A DNA stretch of 64,000 nt from Nocardioides sp. B-3 (GTDB taxonomy: Bacteria; Actinomycetota; Actinomycetes; Propionibacteriales; Nocardioidaceae). Where the stretch lies: contig NZ_CP087968.1 of assembly GCF_024703895.1 (NCBI RefSeq), positions 434,001-498,000 on the forward strand, given 5' to 3'. The notes below the pieces were generated by a model. The model had not been told where the DNA came from and searched no databases. It saw only the letters and a program-made list of their open reading frames with translations. Below, in pieces: positions 1 to 9,310 of the stretch (positions are counted from its first letter, which is position 1; the number at the start of each line of letters is the position of its first letter). The position numbers and the translations under genes were made by a program.

Positions 1-828
1 TGGTCGTCATCGGCATCATCTCCGTGCAGGCCGGCGCCGCGATCGCCAAGGACCTCTTCGGCACCATCTCCCCCACGTCGATGGTGTTCCTGCGCTCGGT
101 CACCAGCACGCTCGTGCTGCTGGCCGTCGCCCGGCCGTCCGTGCGCGGTCGGAGCCGCACCGACTGGCTCGTCGTGGCCGGCTTCGGGGCCAGCCTCGGC
201 CTGATGAACTGGGCGATCTACCAGTCCTTCTCCCGGATCCCGCTGGGGATCGCGGTGACGATCGAGTTCATCGGGCCGCTCACGCTGGCCGTGCTGGGCT
301 CGCGTCGGGCGCGCGACCCGGGTGTGGGTCGGGCTGGCCGCGACCGGCGTGGTGCTGCTCGGTTTCGAGCCGGCCGACCTCGACGCCGTCGGGGTCTCCT
401 TCGCCCTCCTCGCCGGGGTCGCCCGGGCGTCCTACATCCTGCTCAGCGCCCAGACCGGGCAGCGCTGGCCGGGCTTCGACGGACTGGCGATCGCCAGCGC
501 CTTCGCCACCTTGCTGCTCACGGCTCCGGCGATCGTGTCGGGTGGTACGGCGTTGCTCGACCCTCACGTCCTGCTGATCGGCGCCCCGGTCGGCGTGCTC
601 AGCTCGGTCATCCCCTACACCTGTGAGCTGGTCGCACTGCGGTCCCCGGCGCCGAGCGTGTTCGGGATCCTGATGAGCCTCGAGCCCGCCGCGGCGGCTC
701 TTGCCGCGATCGTGGTGCTCCACGAGCTGCTGTCCCCGATCCAGTGGCTGGCGGTCGCCTGCGTCGTCGTTGCGAGCGTCGGCGCGACCCGCAGTCGTCC
801 GGTGCTCAGCGAGCCGGCCCCGGACTGA
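1..828 (+). CDS. EamA/DMT-family exporter, 5' end outside window (RhtA-like)
   Basis: This is an inner-membrane drug/metabolite transporter of the EamA (DMT) family, probably exporting an amino acid or similar small metabolite. Hydrophobic helices run through the whole product. The second half carries the conserved stretch FGILMSLEPA followed by a Glu-containing last pair of helices, as in RhtA-type threonine/homoserine exporters. The reading frame is already open at base 1, so the start lies upstream. The frame shifts by one base near 316-321 (an extra C in a CCCGGG run); reading across it joins both halves into one normal protein. Substrate is not readable from sequence, so the RhtA link is only a family resemblance. 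The next gene, 24 bases downstream, seems to have its own promoter. Confidence 0.8.
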
Positions 829-840
829 CGTCCCCTGAGG

Positions 841-852
841 CACAATCTGCGC
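841..852 (+). promoter_or_regulatory. putative -10 element for a leaderless transcript
   Basis: The hexamer CACAAT lies at 841-846, exactly six bases before the ATG of the hydrolase. No Shine-Dalgarno sequence fits between them. This spacing matches actinobacterial leaderless promoters, where transcription begins at or next to the start codon. It also lies inside the gap after the preceding stop at 828. Confidence 0.45.
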
Positions 853-1768
853 ATGGAGAAGACGACCCCGGGCCCTGTCGCCACCGAGACACGTGTGCGT
901 TTCGTGGACGTGCTGTCCGACGACGGCACCCGGATCCGCGCCTGGACCAACGACCCCGACGGCACCTTCGAGGGTCCCACCGTCGTGCTCTGCAACGGCC
1001 TCGGCACCAACCCGTGGGCGTGGCCGGCACTGCTCGAGCCCGACTGCGGCGTACGCGTCGTCTCCCGGAACCACCGCGGCACCGGCGGCTCCGCGCGGCC
1101 GACCGACACCGACCGAGTCGGCATCACCGAGTTCGTCGAGGACGGGCTCTCGGTGATGGACCACTTCGGCGTCGACACCGCCGTGCTCATGGGCTGGTCG
1201 ATGGGCGTCAACACCATGTTCGAGCTGGCGCTGCGCCACCCCGAGCGCGTCAGCGGCCTGTTCGCGGTGTGCGGCGTGCCGGGCAACACCTTCGCCACCA
1301 TGCTCGGCCCGCTCCACCTGCCGCACTGGGCGGCCCGGATCGCGACCGTCAGCCTGTCGCGGGTGATGAAGCTGAGCGGACGGGCACTCACCCCGATCGC
1401 CAGTCGACTGCCCATCGGACCCCGGACCATGGGCGTCCTCGGGCACACCGGCCTGATGTTCCAGCAGGCCGACCCGGAGCTGTCGGCCCGCGCGTTCAGG
1501 GAGCTCCTGCACACGCCGATCGAGTGGTACTTCCACCTCGCGATCAAGACCTCCGAGCACGCGCGTCTCGCTGAGCGGCATCAACGTGCCGGCCTTCTTC
1601 GTGGCGGGCACCTATGACGTCCCGGCCGGCGCCCGCGACATGGCGTCCGCGGCCGCCCGGATGAAGGAGGCGACCTACGTCGAGCTCCGGGCCACCCACT
1701 TCGCGCAGATGGAGCAACCCGACGTCGTCCACCAGCTGCTCCTCGAGTTCGTCGAGCACGTCGGCTGA
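853..1768 (+). CDS. alpha/beta hydrolase
   Basis: A soluble alpha/beta-hydrolase-fold enzyme of about 304 residues once one frameshift near 1563 is bridged. The nucleophile elbow is MGWSMGVN (Ser in G-x-S-x-G), about residue 116. Upstream is an oxyanion-type NHRGTGGS motif (R-x-H-R-G class), and the catalytic His is probably the one in ATHFAQM near the C-terminus. The natural substrate (ester, lactone or haloalkane) cannot be told. The stop overlaps the start of the next gene as TGATG, so the two are probably translated together. The frameshift sits in a GCGCG stretch and leaves both halves conserved, so it looks like a sequence error. Confidence 0.82.
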
Positions 1769-2904
1769 TGCGCCGACTCGGGGGGATCCTGCTCGCTGCT
1801 GCGCTGCTGACGAGCTGCGCCGAGTCCGACGATCCACCCGTCACTGACGACGCGAGTACGGCGACTCCCGACCCGACGTCGTCCGCGCCCTCGCCCCCGC
1901 GTCGACGTCCGACGAGAAGCCGCACGTCGCCGGGACCGTGGCCAGTGGACTGTCCGTCCCGTGGGGCATCGCCTTCCTCCCGGACGGATCGGCGATCGTC
2001 ACCGAACGCGACTCGCGACGCGTGCTCCGCCTGACGCCCCGGGCCGCTGGCGAGGCCGACGTCACGGAGCTCGGCGAGATCGCCGAAGCGGCACCCGAGG
2101 TCGAGGCCGGGCTGCTCGGCGTCGCCGTCTCCCCCGACTTCGTCTCGGACAGCACCTCGTTCTTCTACGCGACCACCACCGAGGACAACTCCGTCTTCAA
2201 GGTGACGCTCGACGGCGACGAGCTGGGCGAACCGACGCCGATCCTGACCGGCATCCCGAAGGGCGTCATCCACGACGGCGGACGCCCGGCGTTCGGTCCC
2301 GACGGGTTCCTCTACGTCTCCACCGGCGAGACCGGCAACGCAGAGCTGGCCCAGGGACCCCGACTCGCTCGCCGGCAAGATCCTGCGGATCACCGCCGAC
2401 GGCGACCCGGCGCCCGGCAACCCCGTCGAGGGTTCACCCGTGTGGTCGCTGGGTCACCGCAACGTGCAGGGCCTCGCCTTCGACGGGACCGGCCAGCTGT
2501 GGGCCAGCGAGTTCGGCGACCAGACCTTCGACGAGCTCAACCGCGTGACCGCCGGCGCCAACTACGGCTGGCCCGAGGTCGAGGGCCGTGGCGGCAAGCC
2601 GGACTACGTCGATCCGGCGGCCACCCGGTCGACGGAGGAGGCCTCCCCGTCCGGCCTCGCCTTTGCGGACGACGCCCTCTGGATGGCGGCCCTGCGCGGC
2701 GAGACCCTCTGGCGGATCCCGCTGGACGGTGGCACGACCGGCAAGCCGGTCGACCTGTTCACCGGCGACTACGGCCGCATCCGCACCGTCGTCACGACGC
2801 CCGACGGCGACCTCTGGGTCGCGACCTCCAACCGCGACGGCCGGGGCACGCCCGCCGACGAGGACGACCGCATCCTGCTGGTCACCCGCGGCTCCGGCGG
2901 TTGA
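1768..2904 (+). CDS. PQQ-dependent sugar dehydrogenase-type lipoprotein
   Basis: An exported six-bladed beta-propeller of the soluble glucose/aldose dehydrogenase family, about 378 residues. The N-terminus is a lipoprotein signal (LLAAALLTSCAES, lipid anchor on Cys), followed by a Ser/Thr/Pro-rich linker. The family motifs follow in order: VPWGIAFLPDG, GLLGVAVSPDF, HDGGRPAFGPDGFLYVSTG, SLAGKILRI, VWSLGHRNVQGLAF and GANYGWP. The cofactor is expected to be PQQ with calcium, but many actinobacterial members are uncharacterised. Two frameshifts were bridged: one in the linker (CCCCC run near 1894-1898) and one near 2355 (extra G in GGG). It overlaps the upstream hydrolase by the TGATG junction. 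Confidence 0.8.
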
Positions 2905-2907
2905 GGA

Positions 2908-2922
2908 GGTCGCAAAGCGACC
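2908..2922. terminator. short hairpin between convergent genes
   Basis: GGTCGC (2908-2913), an AAA loop and GCGACC (2917-2922) form a perfect 6-bp hairpin between the sugar dehydrogenase stop and the stop of the ECF S-component gene on the other strand. It may serve both strands. There is no U-tract. Confidence 0.4.
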
Positions 2923-2923
2923 G

Positions 2924-3751
2924 TCACGAAACCCCGGGCACCCGACTGATCACAGAACGGCGCGACGCGCGTCGCAGGGTGGTCAGGATCGCCGGGCCGA
3001 GCACGATCAGCGCGATCGACGTGGTGATCGCACGCCCGGTGTCCCAGCTGCCGGTCGAGGTCAGGAGCGTGTAGACCCCGAAGCGGTGCAGGTTCTCGAG
3101 CAGCGGCGCGCCGGCGACGTACGACAGGGAGCCCTCATGCCCCTGCACGGCGATGCCGAGCGTGAACGGCCAGCTGGACAGGTTCATCAGGATTCCGAAC
3201 AGGTACGACGCAACGATGCCGTAGACCACGAGCGCGGCGAGCTCCACGCGACCGGTGAGGCGTCGCGGCAGGAATCCCGCCCCCATCCCGATCCACGCCG
3301 AGACGAGCATCTGGAACGGCAGCCACGGCCCGACACCACCCGTCATCAGCGCGGAGGCGAACAGAGACGTGCAGCCGAGGACGAACCCGAAGGCCGGCCC
3401 GAAGACCCGCCCGGCGAGGATCAGCAGGAAGAAGACCAGCTCGATGCCGGCCACGCCAGCACCCGGGCCGCGCAGCACGGCGTTGATCGCGGAGAGCACG
3501 CCGAGCACGGCCAGCACCCGCGCGTCCATCCCACCCTCGCTGAACTCCGCGAGCACGACGACGATCACCAGCGGCAGCAGCGCCGGGAAGATGAACGGCG
3601 GGTCCACCCGGGCCGACTCCGGCACGTCGAGCAGCAGCGGCCAGCCGAGCATCATCAGCCCGGCGATCGACGCGACCGTCAGCACCGCCGCGGAGCGCGG
3701 GCGGATGGGGAGGGCTGACCTCACCGTCGGTTGAGCCCCGTCAGAAACCAC
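2924..3751 (-). CDS. ECF transporter S component (predicted cobalamin-specific)
   Basis: The substrate-binding membrane subunit of an energy-coupling-factor (ECF) importer, 275 residues and intact. About six transmembrane segments are visible. The central conserved part (TGGVGPWLPFQML followed by GMGAGFLPRR) is typical of actinobacterial ECF S components. It is the last gene of the five-gene operon and starts with GTG directly after the A-A gene stop (TGAGTG). No specificity residue can be read. The cobalamin assignment is an inference from the riboswitch upstream of the operon and from the two extracellular B12-binder-like proteins encoded first in it. Other ECF vitamins remain possible, but less likely. 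Confidence 0.82.
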   Translation of the reverse strand: MVSDGAQPTVRSALPIRPRSAAVLTVASIAGLMMLGWPLLLDVPESARVDPPFIFPALLPLVIVVVLAEFSEGGMDARVLAVLGVLSAINAVLRGPGAGVAGIELVFFLLILAGRVFGPAFGFVLGCTSLFASALMTGGVGPWLPFQMLVSAWIGMGAGFLPRRLTGRVELAALVVYGIVASYLFGILMNLSSWPFTLGIAVQGHEGSLSYVAGAPLLENLHRFGVYTLLTSTGSWDTGRAITTSIALIVLGPAILTTLRRASRRSVISRVPGVS

Positions 3752-5336
3752 TCATCGAGTCTCCAGCGCCGCGACGACCTCGTCGACGCGCAGCCACGGC
3801 GGGCCGAGGATCTTGGTGACCTGCGGGGCGTAGGACGGCGACGCGGCGACGACCTCGCGCGCCAGCCCGGACGAGACGACCTCCCCGTCGGCGAGCACGA
3901 TCACGTCGTCGGCGACGGTGGCGACGAACTCGACGTCGTGGGTGGCGATCAGCACCGCGTGCTCGTCGTCGGCGAGGTCGGCGACGATCCGGGCGAGACC
4001 GGCCTTGGCGGTGTAGTCGAGGCCGCGGGTCGGTTCGTCGAGGAGCACGACGCTGGGTCGCGCGGTCAGCACGATCGCCAGCACCGGGGCCAGCCGCTGG
4101 CCCTCCGACAGGTCGCGCGGGTGCTGCGTCGCGTCGATGCCGGGGACGAGCCGGTCGAGGAGCGAACGACAGGTCCCGTCGTCCGCCCGAGCCCCGGCGT
4201 CGGCGGCCTCGCACTCCTCGGCGACGGTCTCGAGGTAGAGCAGGTCGGCGGCCGTCTGCGGGACCAGCCCGACGAGTGCGCGACGACCGGCGGCGTCGAG
4301 GCGACCCGGGTCCCGGCCGGCGACCGACACGGTGCCCGAACGTCGTGCCTGCGTGCCTCGGAGGGCCCAGATCAGGGTCGACTTGCCCGCGCCGTTGCGC
4401 CCCATCAGGGCGGTGACGTGACCGCTGCGCAGGTGGAGGTCGACGCCGTCGAGGACGACGTTGCGACCGTGCGCGACGGTGAGCCCGCGGGCCGACAGCA
4501 TGGCCGTGCCCGTGGGCGGGTCCTTGATCACGGGCGGCGCCGGGGACAGGGACCGGGCGGAGCGTCGGGCGTCGCGGACGCTCAGCGGCAGCGGCGACCA
4601 ACCGGCCGCGCGGCCGAGCTCGATGATCGGCGGCACCACCGGCGAGACCGCGAGGACCGCAGCGGGCGAGTCCACGAGCACTCCCCCGTCGCCGGTCAGC
4701 AGGCAGATCCGGTCGGCGAACGGCACGACCCGCTCGAGCCGGTGCTCGGCCAGCAGCACCGTCAGGCCGAGGTCGTGGACGAGTCGGGTGAGCGTGGCCA
4801 GCACGTCCTCCGCGGCGGTCGGGTCGAGCGCGGAGGTCGGTTCGTCGAGCACCAGCACCCGCGGGTGCGTGGTGAGCACGGCGCCGATGGCGACCCGCTG
4901 CTGCTGGCCGCCCGAGAGGGTCCGCAGGTCGCGGTTGCGCAGGTCGGCGATGCCGAGCAGGTCGAGCGTCTCCTCGACCCGGCGGCGCATGGTGTCGCCC
5001 GGCAGGCCGAGCTGCTCCATGCCGTAGGCGAGCTCCTCCTCGACCGTGTCCGTGACGAAACCGGCGACCGGGTCCTGCCCGACGTAGCCGACGATGTGTG
5101 CCCGCTCGCGCGGCGGCTGGTCGATCACGCTGACCCCGTCGATGAGCACGTCGCCGGACAGCGTTCCGCCGCTGAACCGCGGCACCAAGCCGGTCAGCAC
5201 GCCGAGGAGCGTCGACTTGCCGACGCCGGTGCGGCCGGACACCAGCACCAGCTCGCCCTCCTCGAGGGTGAGGTCGATGCCTCGAAGGATCGGGGGTGGC
5301 GCCGTACGAGAAGTGGATGTTGCGGAGCTCGATCAT
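3752..5336 (-). CDS. ECF transporter ATPase, two fused ATP-binding domains (A and A')
   Basis: The motor subunit of the ECF importer, about 527 residues with two complete ABC domains in one chain. The first domain has Walker A GRTGVGKST, signature LSGGQQQRVAIG and Walker B VLVLDEPTSALD. The second has Walker A GRNGAGKST, signature LSEGQ and Walker B VVLLDEPTRGLD. The start chosen is ATG at 5336 (protein begins MIELRNIHFSYGA), which overlaps the T-component stop as ATGA. One frameshift near 5290-5298 (five Cs where four fit) is bridged; without it the product would begin too late and lack its first strands. A natural A-A fusion is common in actinobacterial ECF systems. Confidence 0.88.
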
Positions 5337-6440
5337 GCGCCGACCTCCGGGGGTGTCGAGACGGGCAGGCGCGGCGGCGGCGCGGCGATCGCGGGGACCA
5401 GCCCGATCAGGACGCCGGCCGGGGCGAGCACGCTGAGGTAGGGCATCTCGGTCAGGGACGGGTAGATGACCAACGTCTCGGTCCGGCCGAGCCACCAGAT
5501 CGCGGCGCCGACGGCGAGCCCGGAGCCGGCCACCACCAGCTCGGCGAGCTGCCAGCGGTCGGGGCGGTAGCGCGAGCGTTGCACCCGGCGACCCGCACTG
5601 ACCAGCCCGACGACGGCGACGACCGTGCCGACGACCAGCATCGGCACGGCCAGCCAGCGGGGTGCGGTCCGGTCGAGCAGGGCATAGGTGCCGACGCCCA
5701 GTCCGCACAGGCCACTGAGGAGCAGGATGCCGGTGGTCCAGCGCTGGGTGCGTGTCGCCTCCCCGGCGCGACCGTAGCCCCGCGCGTCCATGCCCGCCGC
5801 CGGGGACAGCGAACGCTCGAGGGCGTCCTCGAGCACGGGCACCGAGGAAGCGGCGCAGGCGGCCGACCCGTTTGCTCGCATCGCCGCGCAGGGCCCGGGC
5901 CGCGCGCACGCGGCGGGCACTGTCGGCCAGCTGCGGGAAGACGGTGACCGCGACGACGAGCGCGGTGCCGATCTCGTAGAGCGCCGGCGGGACCGACTTG
6001 AGCAGCCGCTTCGGGTTGGCCAGCGAGTTGGCGGCGCCGATGCAGATCACGATCGCGGCCAGCCGCAACCCGTCGTAGAGCCCGGCGAGAAGCGCCTCCT
6101 GCGTGATCGGCCCGAGCAGCCGCACCCCCGCGACCCAGTCGGGCAGCGGGACGGTCGGCAGCTCGACCAGCACCCTGCCGTAGCTGACGCCACCGAAGAG
6201 GACCCGGAAGGCGACGCGGATGATCACGATCATCAGCCCGAGCAGGAGGTAGAGCCGGAACGACCGCGCCCACGGGTGGTCGGAGCGGCGCGCCATCACG
6301 ACGAGCGCCGTGGTCGTCACGAGCAGCGCCAGCAGGAGCGGGTTGGTCGTCAGCGTCGCTGCGGCGGCCGGGCCGACCGCCCAGATCCACCACGCCACCG
6401 GGTGCAGGTCACGAGGGAGGCGGGGCCCGGTCGGCGCCAT
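5333..6440 (-). CDS. ECF transporter transmembrane (T) component, CbiQ family, with extended C-terminus
   Basis: The membrane scaffold that couples the ATPase to the S component, about 368 residues after bridging a frameshift near 5840 (an extra G). The first ~230 residues are CbiQ-like: helices, then the coupling region with LADSARRVRAARALRGD, which carries the conserved A-R-x-x-R-G ATPase-docking motif. A C-terminal part then adds several more helices (about residues 250-368), making the protein roughly 100 residues longer than ordinary CbiQ. The ATG at 6440 overlaps the preceding stop (TGATG) and the stop overlaps the next start (ATGA), so translation is coupled on both sides. Confidence 0.85.
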
Positions 6441-7407
6441 CAGGCGCGGGTACGGCGACGCGCGGCGTAGGCCGACATCCCGATCGCGAGCAGCAGCATC
6501 GCGAGGATCGTGAGCGTGAGCCGGGTCGGGACGCGGCTCGACTGCTCGTCCGTGCGTGCCTCGGGCGGGACCGGGTCCGTCGGCGTCGCGGTGGCCTCGG
6601 TCGGCTGCGTCTCCGAGGGCTGGCTCGTGGGTGACTCGGTGGGCGACTGGGTGGCGCTGGACTCCGTGGGCTCCGGCGTGGGCGAGCCGGTCGTGGCCGA
6701 GGTGCTCGGTTCGGTGGTCGACGGCGTCTCGGTGGGGGCGGTCGGGGTGGTCGTCACCGAGCCGCTGGTCGTGGGCGCTGTCGTCGGCTTCCTCGTCGGC
6801 TTCCCGGTGGGGCTGGTCGTCGGCGAGGAGGTCGTGGTGGTCGATCCGGTCGAGGTCGGCGACGTCGGTGCGGGTGCTGTCGACGTGGGCGTCGGTGTCG
6901 GTGTCGCCGTGGGGTGGGCGGTCGGACTCTGGCCGGGCGGGCGGCGGACGCCGCTCTGCCGAGGCGAGACCGATGTAGCCGCCGTCGGGCACCCGGAGAC
7001 CGGTGGCGCCGACGTCGGCGTAGTGCCGGGCGCCGTCCTTGCCGTCGGACCAGAAGAGGCCCCAGTAGGCGTCGGGCGGTGGGGTGTTCACGCAGGTGCT
7101 CCCGGCGGGGACGCCGTTGACTCGGCAGATGAAGCCGGGCTGACGCTGGACCCGTGTCAGCGCGAAGCCGGCGGCGGTGATGACCTCGTTGGCCGGCCTG
7201 TTGGCGCCGTCCGCCACGCACGCGGTCTGGATGCCGCCGGTCGCACCCTCGAAGTCGACGACGACCGACACCCCCGACGAGGACGAGCACGCCTCGGCGC
7301 TGGCGGGGGCCGAGGCCCCCGACCAGCGCGGCCGGGGTGGCCGTCATCGTGACGATGACGGCCACCGGGCGGCGTACCCACCCCGTGGGGGTGTCGAACG
7401 AGGTCAC
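6440..7407 (-). CDS. membrane-anchored transcobalamin-beta-like (DUF4430-type) protein
   Basis: A predicted cell-surface protein of about 321 residues after two frameshifts (near 7300 and 6950) are bridged. Order of parts: a secretion signal ending near ASAEA, then a globular domain of about 90 residues with four Cys. That domain carries CRVNGVPAGSTC, YWGLFWSDGK and VGATGLRVPDGGYIG, the kind of motif run seen in DUF4430 / transcobalamin-like C-terminal domains. A Ser/Thr/Pro-rich stalk of about 130 residues follows, and last a single C-terminal helix (LTILAMLLLAIGMSAYAA) with a basic tail. The domain link is by motif recognition, not by a search. The GTG start overlaps the preceding stop (GTGA). 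I infer that it holds the beta half of a B12-binding site on a flexible membrane tether beside the ECF importer. Confidence 0.7.
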
Positions 7408-9098
7408 TTCTTGCGCAGCCAGAACTTCGTGACAGCGCGCTCGGCGCCCGGTGCCGTCTGGACGGCCTTGACCTTGATCCGGCCGTCCGAGAGCAGCTTG
7501 CGGATCGGCTTGGACACGCGAAGGCGGATCGTGGTCCTTCCGTCCGGGGCCACGGTGTAGCCGGTCGTCTTCGCGACTCGCAGCTTCCCGGCCTTCGCAT
7601 CGCCGACCCGGAACTTGCGAGTGGTGCGGATGACCAGCTTGCCCTCGCAGGCCTCGGTGTCGTCACACTTGACGGCCAGCTTCACCCTGTTCTTCTTGAC
7701 GGTCTCGACCCGGTTGGCGATGAGCTGGCCGACCTCCGGGGTGGGGATCAGCGTCGCGGTGGTGACGGCGTTCTGCGCGCCGGCCGGGGTGATGAGCTTG
7801 AACGTGTGCGTCGCCGCACCCGCCGGCAGGTCGAAGGTCACGGACACGTTGCCCCCGGTGCCGGTGACCGGCTTGGTGACGGAGCCGAACGTGACGCACC
7901 CGGCCTCGCCGGCGCCGAGGCCGGCAACCGTCACGGTGACGGTGCTCTTCTCGACCGCGGTGGCCGGAGCCGAGACGGTCAGGGGGCCGGTGCCGGCGGG
8001 CACGCTGGCCAGTGCGGGCAGGGCCCGGGCGGTGGCGAAGGCGTACGAGAGCCGCTGGCCGGCGGGGATGGCGCCCGCGGTCCGGGTCGAGGCGAGGATC
8101 TCCGGCTTCGGCGCGACGGCGCCGTTCTCGGCGGTGAGCTGGGTCGCGCACGGGGCCGGGTCGGCGATCTGGACAGCACGCAGCCGGGTCGCGGCCTTGG
8201 TGGCCGAGGCCGTGTCGCCGGCCGCGGCCAGAGCCCGCGCGACCAGTCCGGTCGTGTTGGCGTTGGTGCCGTTGTCGGTGTTCGCGAACGAGCCGTCCGC
8301 ACCCTGCTGTGACTTCAGCCGGGTCGCGGCCTTCGAAGCGGCAGCCGTCCCCTCGGCGGAGACGCCCGGGGTGTCGAGGAGGTTGATGACGGCCAGCGCG
8401 GTGGTGTCCGTGTCGGGCGCGCTGTCAGCGGCTCCCGTCACGCAGCCCTGCTCGGTGGCGGACTTGTCAGTCGTGAGGTCGAAGCGGAAGAAGCCTTCGG
8501 TGCACTGCTGGTCGAGCAGGAACGCGGTGGCCTCACCGGCGCGCGCGGACCCGACCGCCGTCAGGGCACGCGCCGCGAACGACTGACCGATGGCGTTGGC
8601 GTAGTCCCCGTACATCGAGACATCCACGATCCGACCGGCCGTGGGGGCCGTGGTGCTGACCGTGCTCTCGAGCCGCGAGACGAGGTCTGCCCCGCCGTAG
8701 GACGCGGGGTCGGCGCCGACCACCGTGGCGAAGGTCGCGGCCTTGGCCGCTGCGCCGGCGTAGGTGCTGCCGGCGTCGCCGAAGGCCTCGCCGGAGATGT
8801 AGTTCTCGATCTGGGGTCGCAGGGCGGCGTCGACGAGACCGGCGCCGGCGCTGTCGCCCACCTCGGCGAGGGACAGGGCGACATCGATCGAGGGCCCGTA
8901 GGCGGGACCGAACTCGCCGACGAGGAACCCGCCCTCGAGCTCGCCCTTGAGCCACGAGGCCGAGGCGTTGACGGCACGATCGCCTGCGGGGTGCGCGTTC
9001 GCGGGAGCGGAGGTGAAGCCGAGGCCGGCGGCGACCAGCGACGTGGTCGCCAGCGCGGCGGCACTGCGGCGACCCCGGGTGGAGGAGAGGTGAGACAT
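7404..9098 (-). CDS. secreted alpha/alpha-toroid protein, intrinsic-factor alpha-domain-like
   Basis: First gene of the B12-linked operon; 564 residues, intact. A signal peptide ends at about residue 35 (APANA). Residues ~40-360 are repeated helical hairpins with lines such as QQGADGSF and NANTTGLVARALAAAG, the pattern of the alpha6/alpha6 barrel shared by prenyltransferase-like proteins and by the alpha domain of intrinsic factor and transcobalamin. No squalene-cyclase DxDD or QW motifs are seen, so an enzyme is unlikely. The last ~200 residues look like beta-rich Ig-type domains and end without a membrane anchor. The start at 9098 has GGAAGG upstream; a longer frame upstream would run into the riboswitch. 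B12 binding is inferred, not shown. Confidence 0.68.
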   Translation of the reverse strand: MSHLSSTRGRRSAAALATTSLVAAGLGFTSAPANAHPAGDRAVNASASWLKGELEGGFLVGEFGPAYGPSIDVALSLAEVGDSAGAGLVDAALRPQIENYISGEAFGDAGSTYAGAAAKAATFATVVGADPASYGGADLVSRLESTVSTTAPTAGRIVDVSMYGDYANAIGQSFAARALTAVGSARAGEATAFLLDQQCTEGFFRFDLTTDKSATEQGCVTGAADSAPDTDTTALAVINLLDTPGVSAEGTAAASKAATRLKSQQGADGSFANTDNGTNANTTGLVARALAAAGDTASATKAATRLRAVQIADPAPCATQLTAENGAVAPKPEILASTRTAGAIPAGQRLSYAFATARALPALASVPAGTGPLTVSAPATAVEKSTVTVTVAGLGAGEAGCVTFGSVTKPVTGTGGNVSVTFDLPAGAATHTFKLITPAGAQNAVTTATLIPTPEVGQLIANRVETVKKNRVKLAVKCDDTEACEGKLVIRTTRKFRVGDAKAGKLRVAKTTGYTVAPDGRTTIRLRVSKPIRKLLSDGRIKVKAVQTAPGAERAVTKFWLRKK

Positions 9099-9110
9099 GA
9101 TGGTGAGGGT

Positions 9111-9130
9111 CCTTCCCGCTGTACGGGAGG
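9111..9130 (-). promoter_or_regulatory. hairpin covering the ribosome-binding site of the toroid gene
   Basis: On the minus strand CCTCCC (9130-9125) can pair with GGGAAGG (9117-9111), with one bulged base. The second arm contains the Shine-Dalgarno sequence of the gene starting at 9098. This is a plausible expression platform for translational control by the riboswitch just upstream. Confidence 0.4.
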
Positions 9131-9180
9131 GCGCTCGGGGCGTCGACCCGCTGGTTCCGCGCAGCGTGATGTCGGGTGCT

Positions 9181-9310
9181 TGCACGGGGCGGTCCGGCTC
9201 GCGTTCCGCCCTCCCTCGAGTGGGGGCGGAACGCCTACGGTTGCAGGGTCAGCGCCGGGATTCGACCGGCTTCCCCACGTGCTCGCGATTGATGTTTCCG
9301 GGGCGAACAC
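9181..9310 (-). promoter_or_regulatory. cobalamin riboswitch
   Basis: Reading the minus strand from about 9280 to 9232 gives the conserved core of B12 riboswitches in order: GGGGAAGCCGGT, then AATCCCGG, then GCTGACCCTGCAACCGTAGG. An exact 10-bp stem follows (GCGTTCCGCC at 9234-9225 with GGCGGAACGC at 9210-9201), then a degenerate B12-box-like GAGCCGGACCGCC (9200-9188). The 5' arm is less clear and may reach into the end of gatB, so the outer boundaries are approximate. It lies about 80 bases upstream of the toroid gene and should repress the whole five-gene operon when adenosylcobalamin is plentiful. Confidence 0.85.

Noticed and set aside
3741..7271. A single 1176-residue minus-strand frame across four ECF-operon genes
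   Set aside because: It strings together parts of the binder, T component and ATPase with out-of-frame filler. Overlapping stop/start codons and family motifs show separate genes with frameshifts.
7404..9098. Calling the toroid protein a prenyltransferase or squalene cyclase
   Set aside because: The alpha/alpha barrel repeats fit, but the catalytic DxDD and QW motifs are missing, the protein is secreted and the context is a B12 riboswitch operon.
9099..9185. A longer start for the toroid protein
   Set aside because: The upstream in-frame codons would lie inside the riboswitch expression platform and would put extra residues before the signal peptide.
9250..9275. tRNA-like T-arm (CGGTCGAATCCCGG on the minus strand)
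   Set aside because: No acceptor stem, anticodon arm or CCA end is present. The string is part of the cobalamin riboswitch core.
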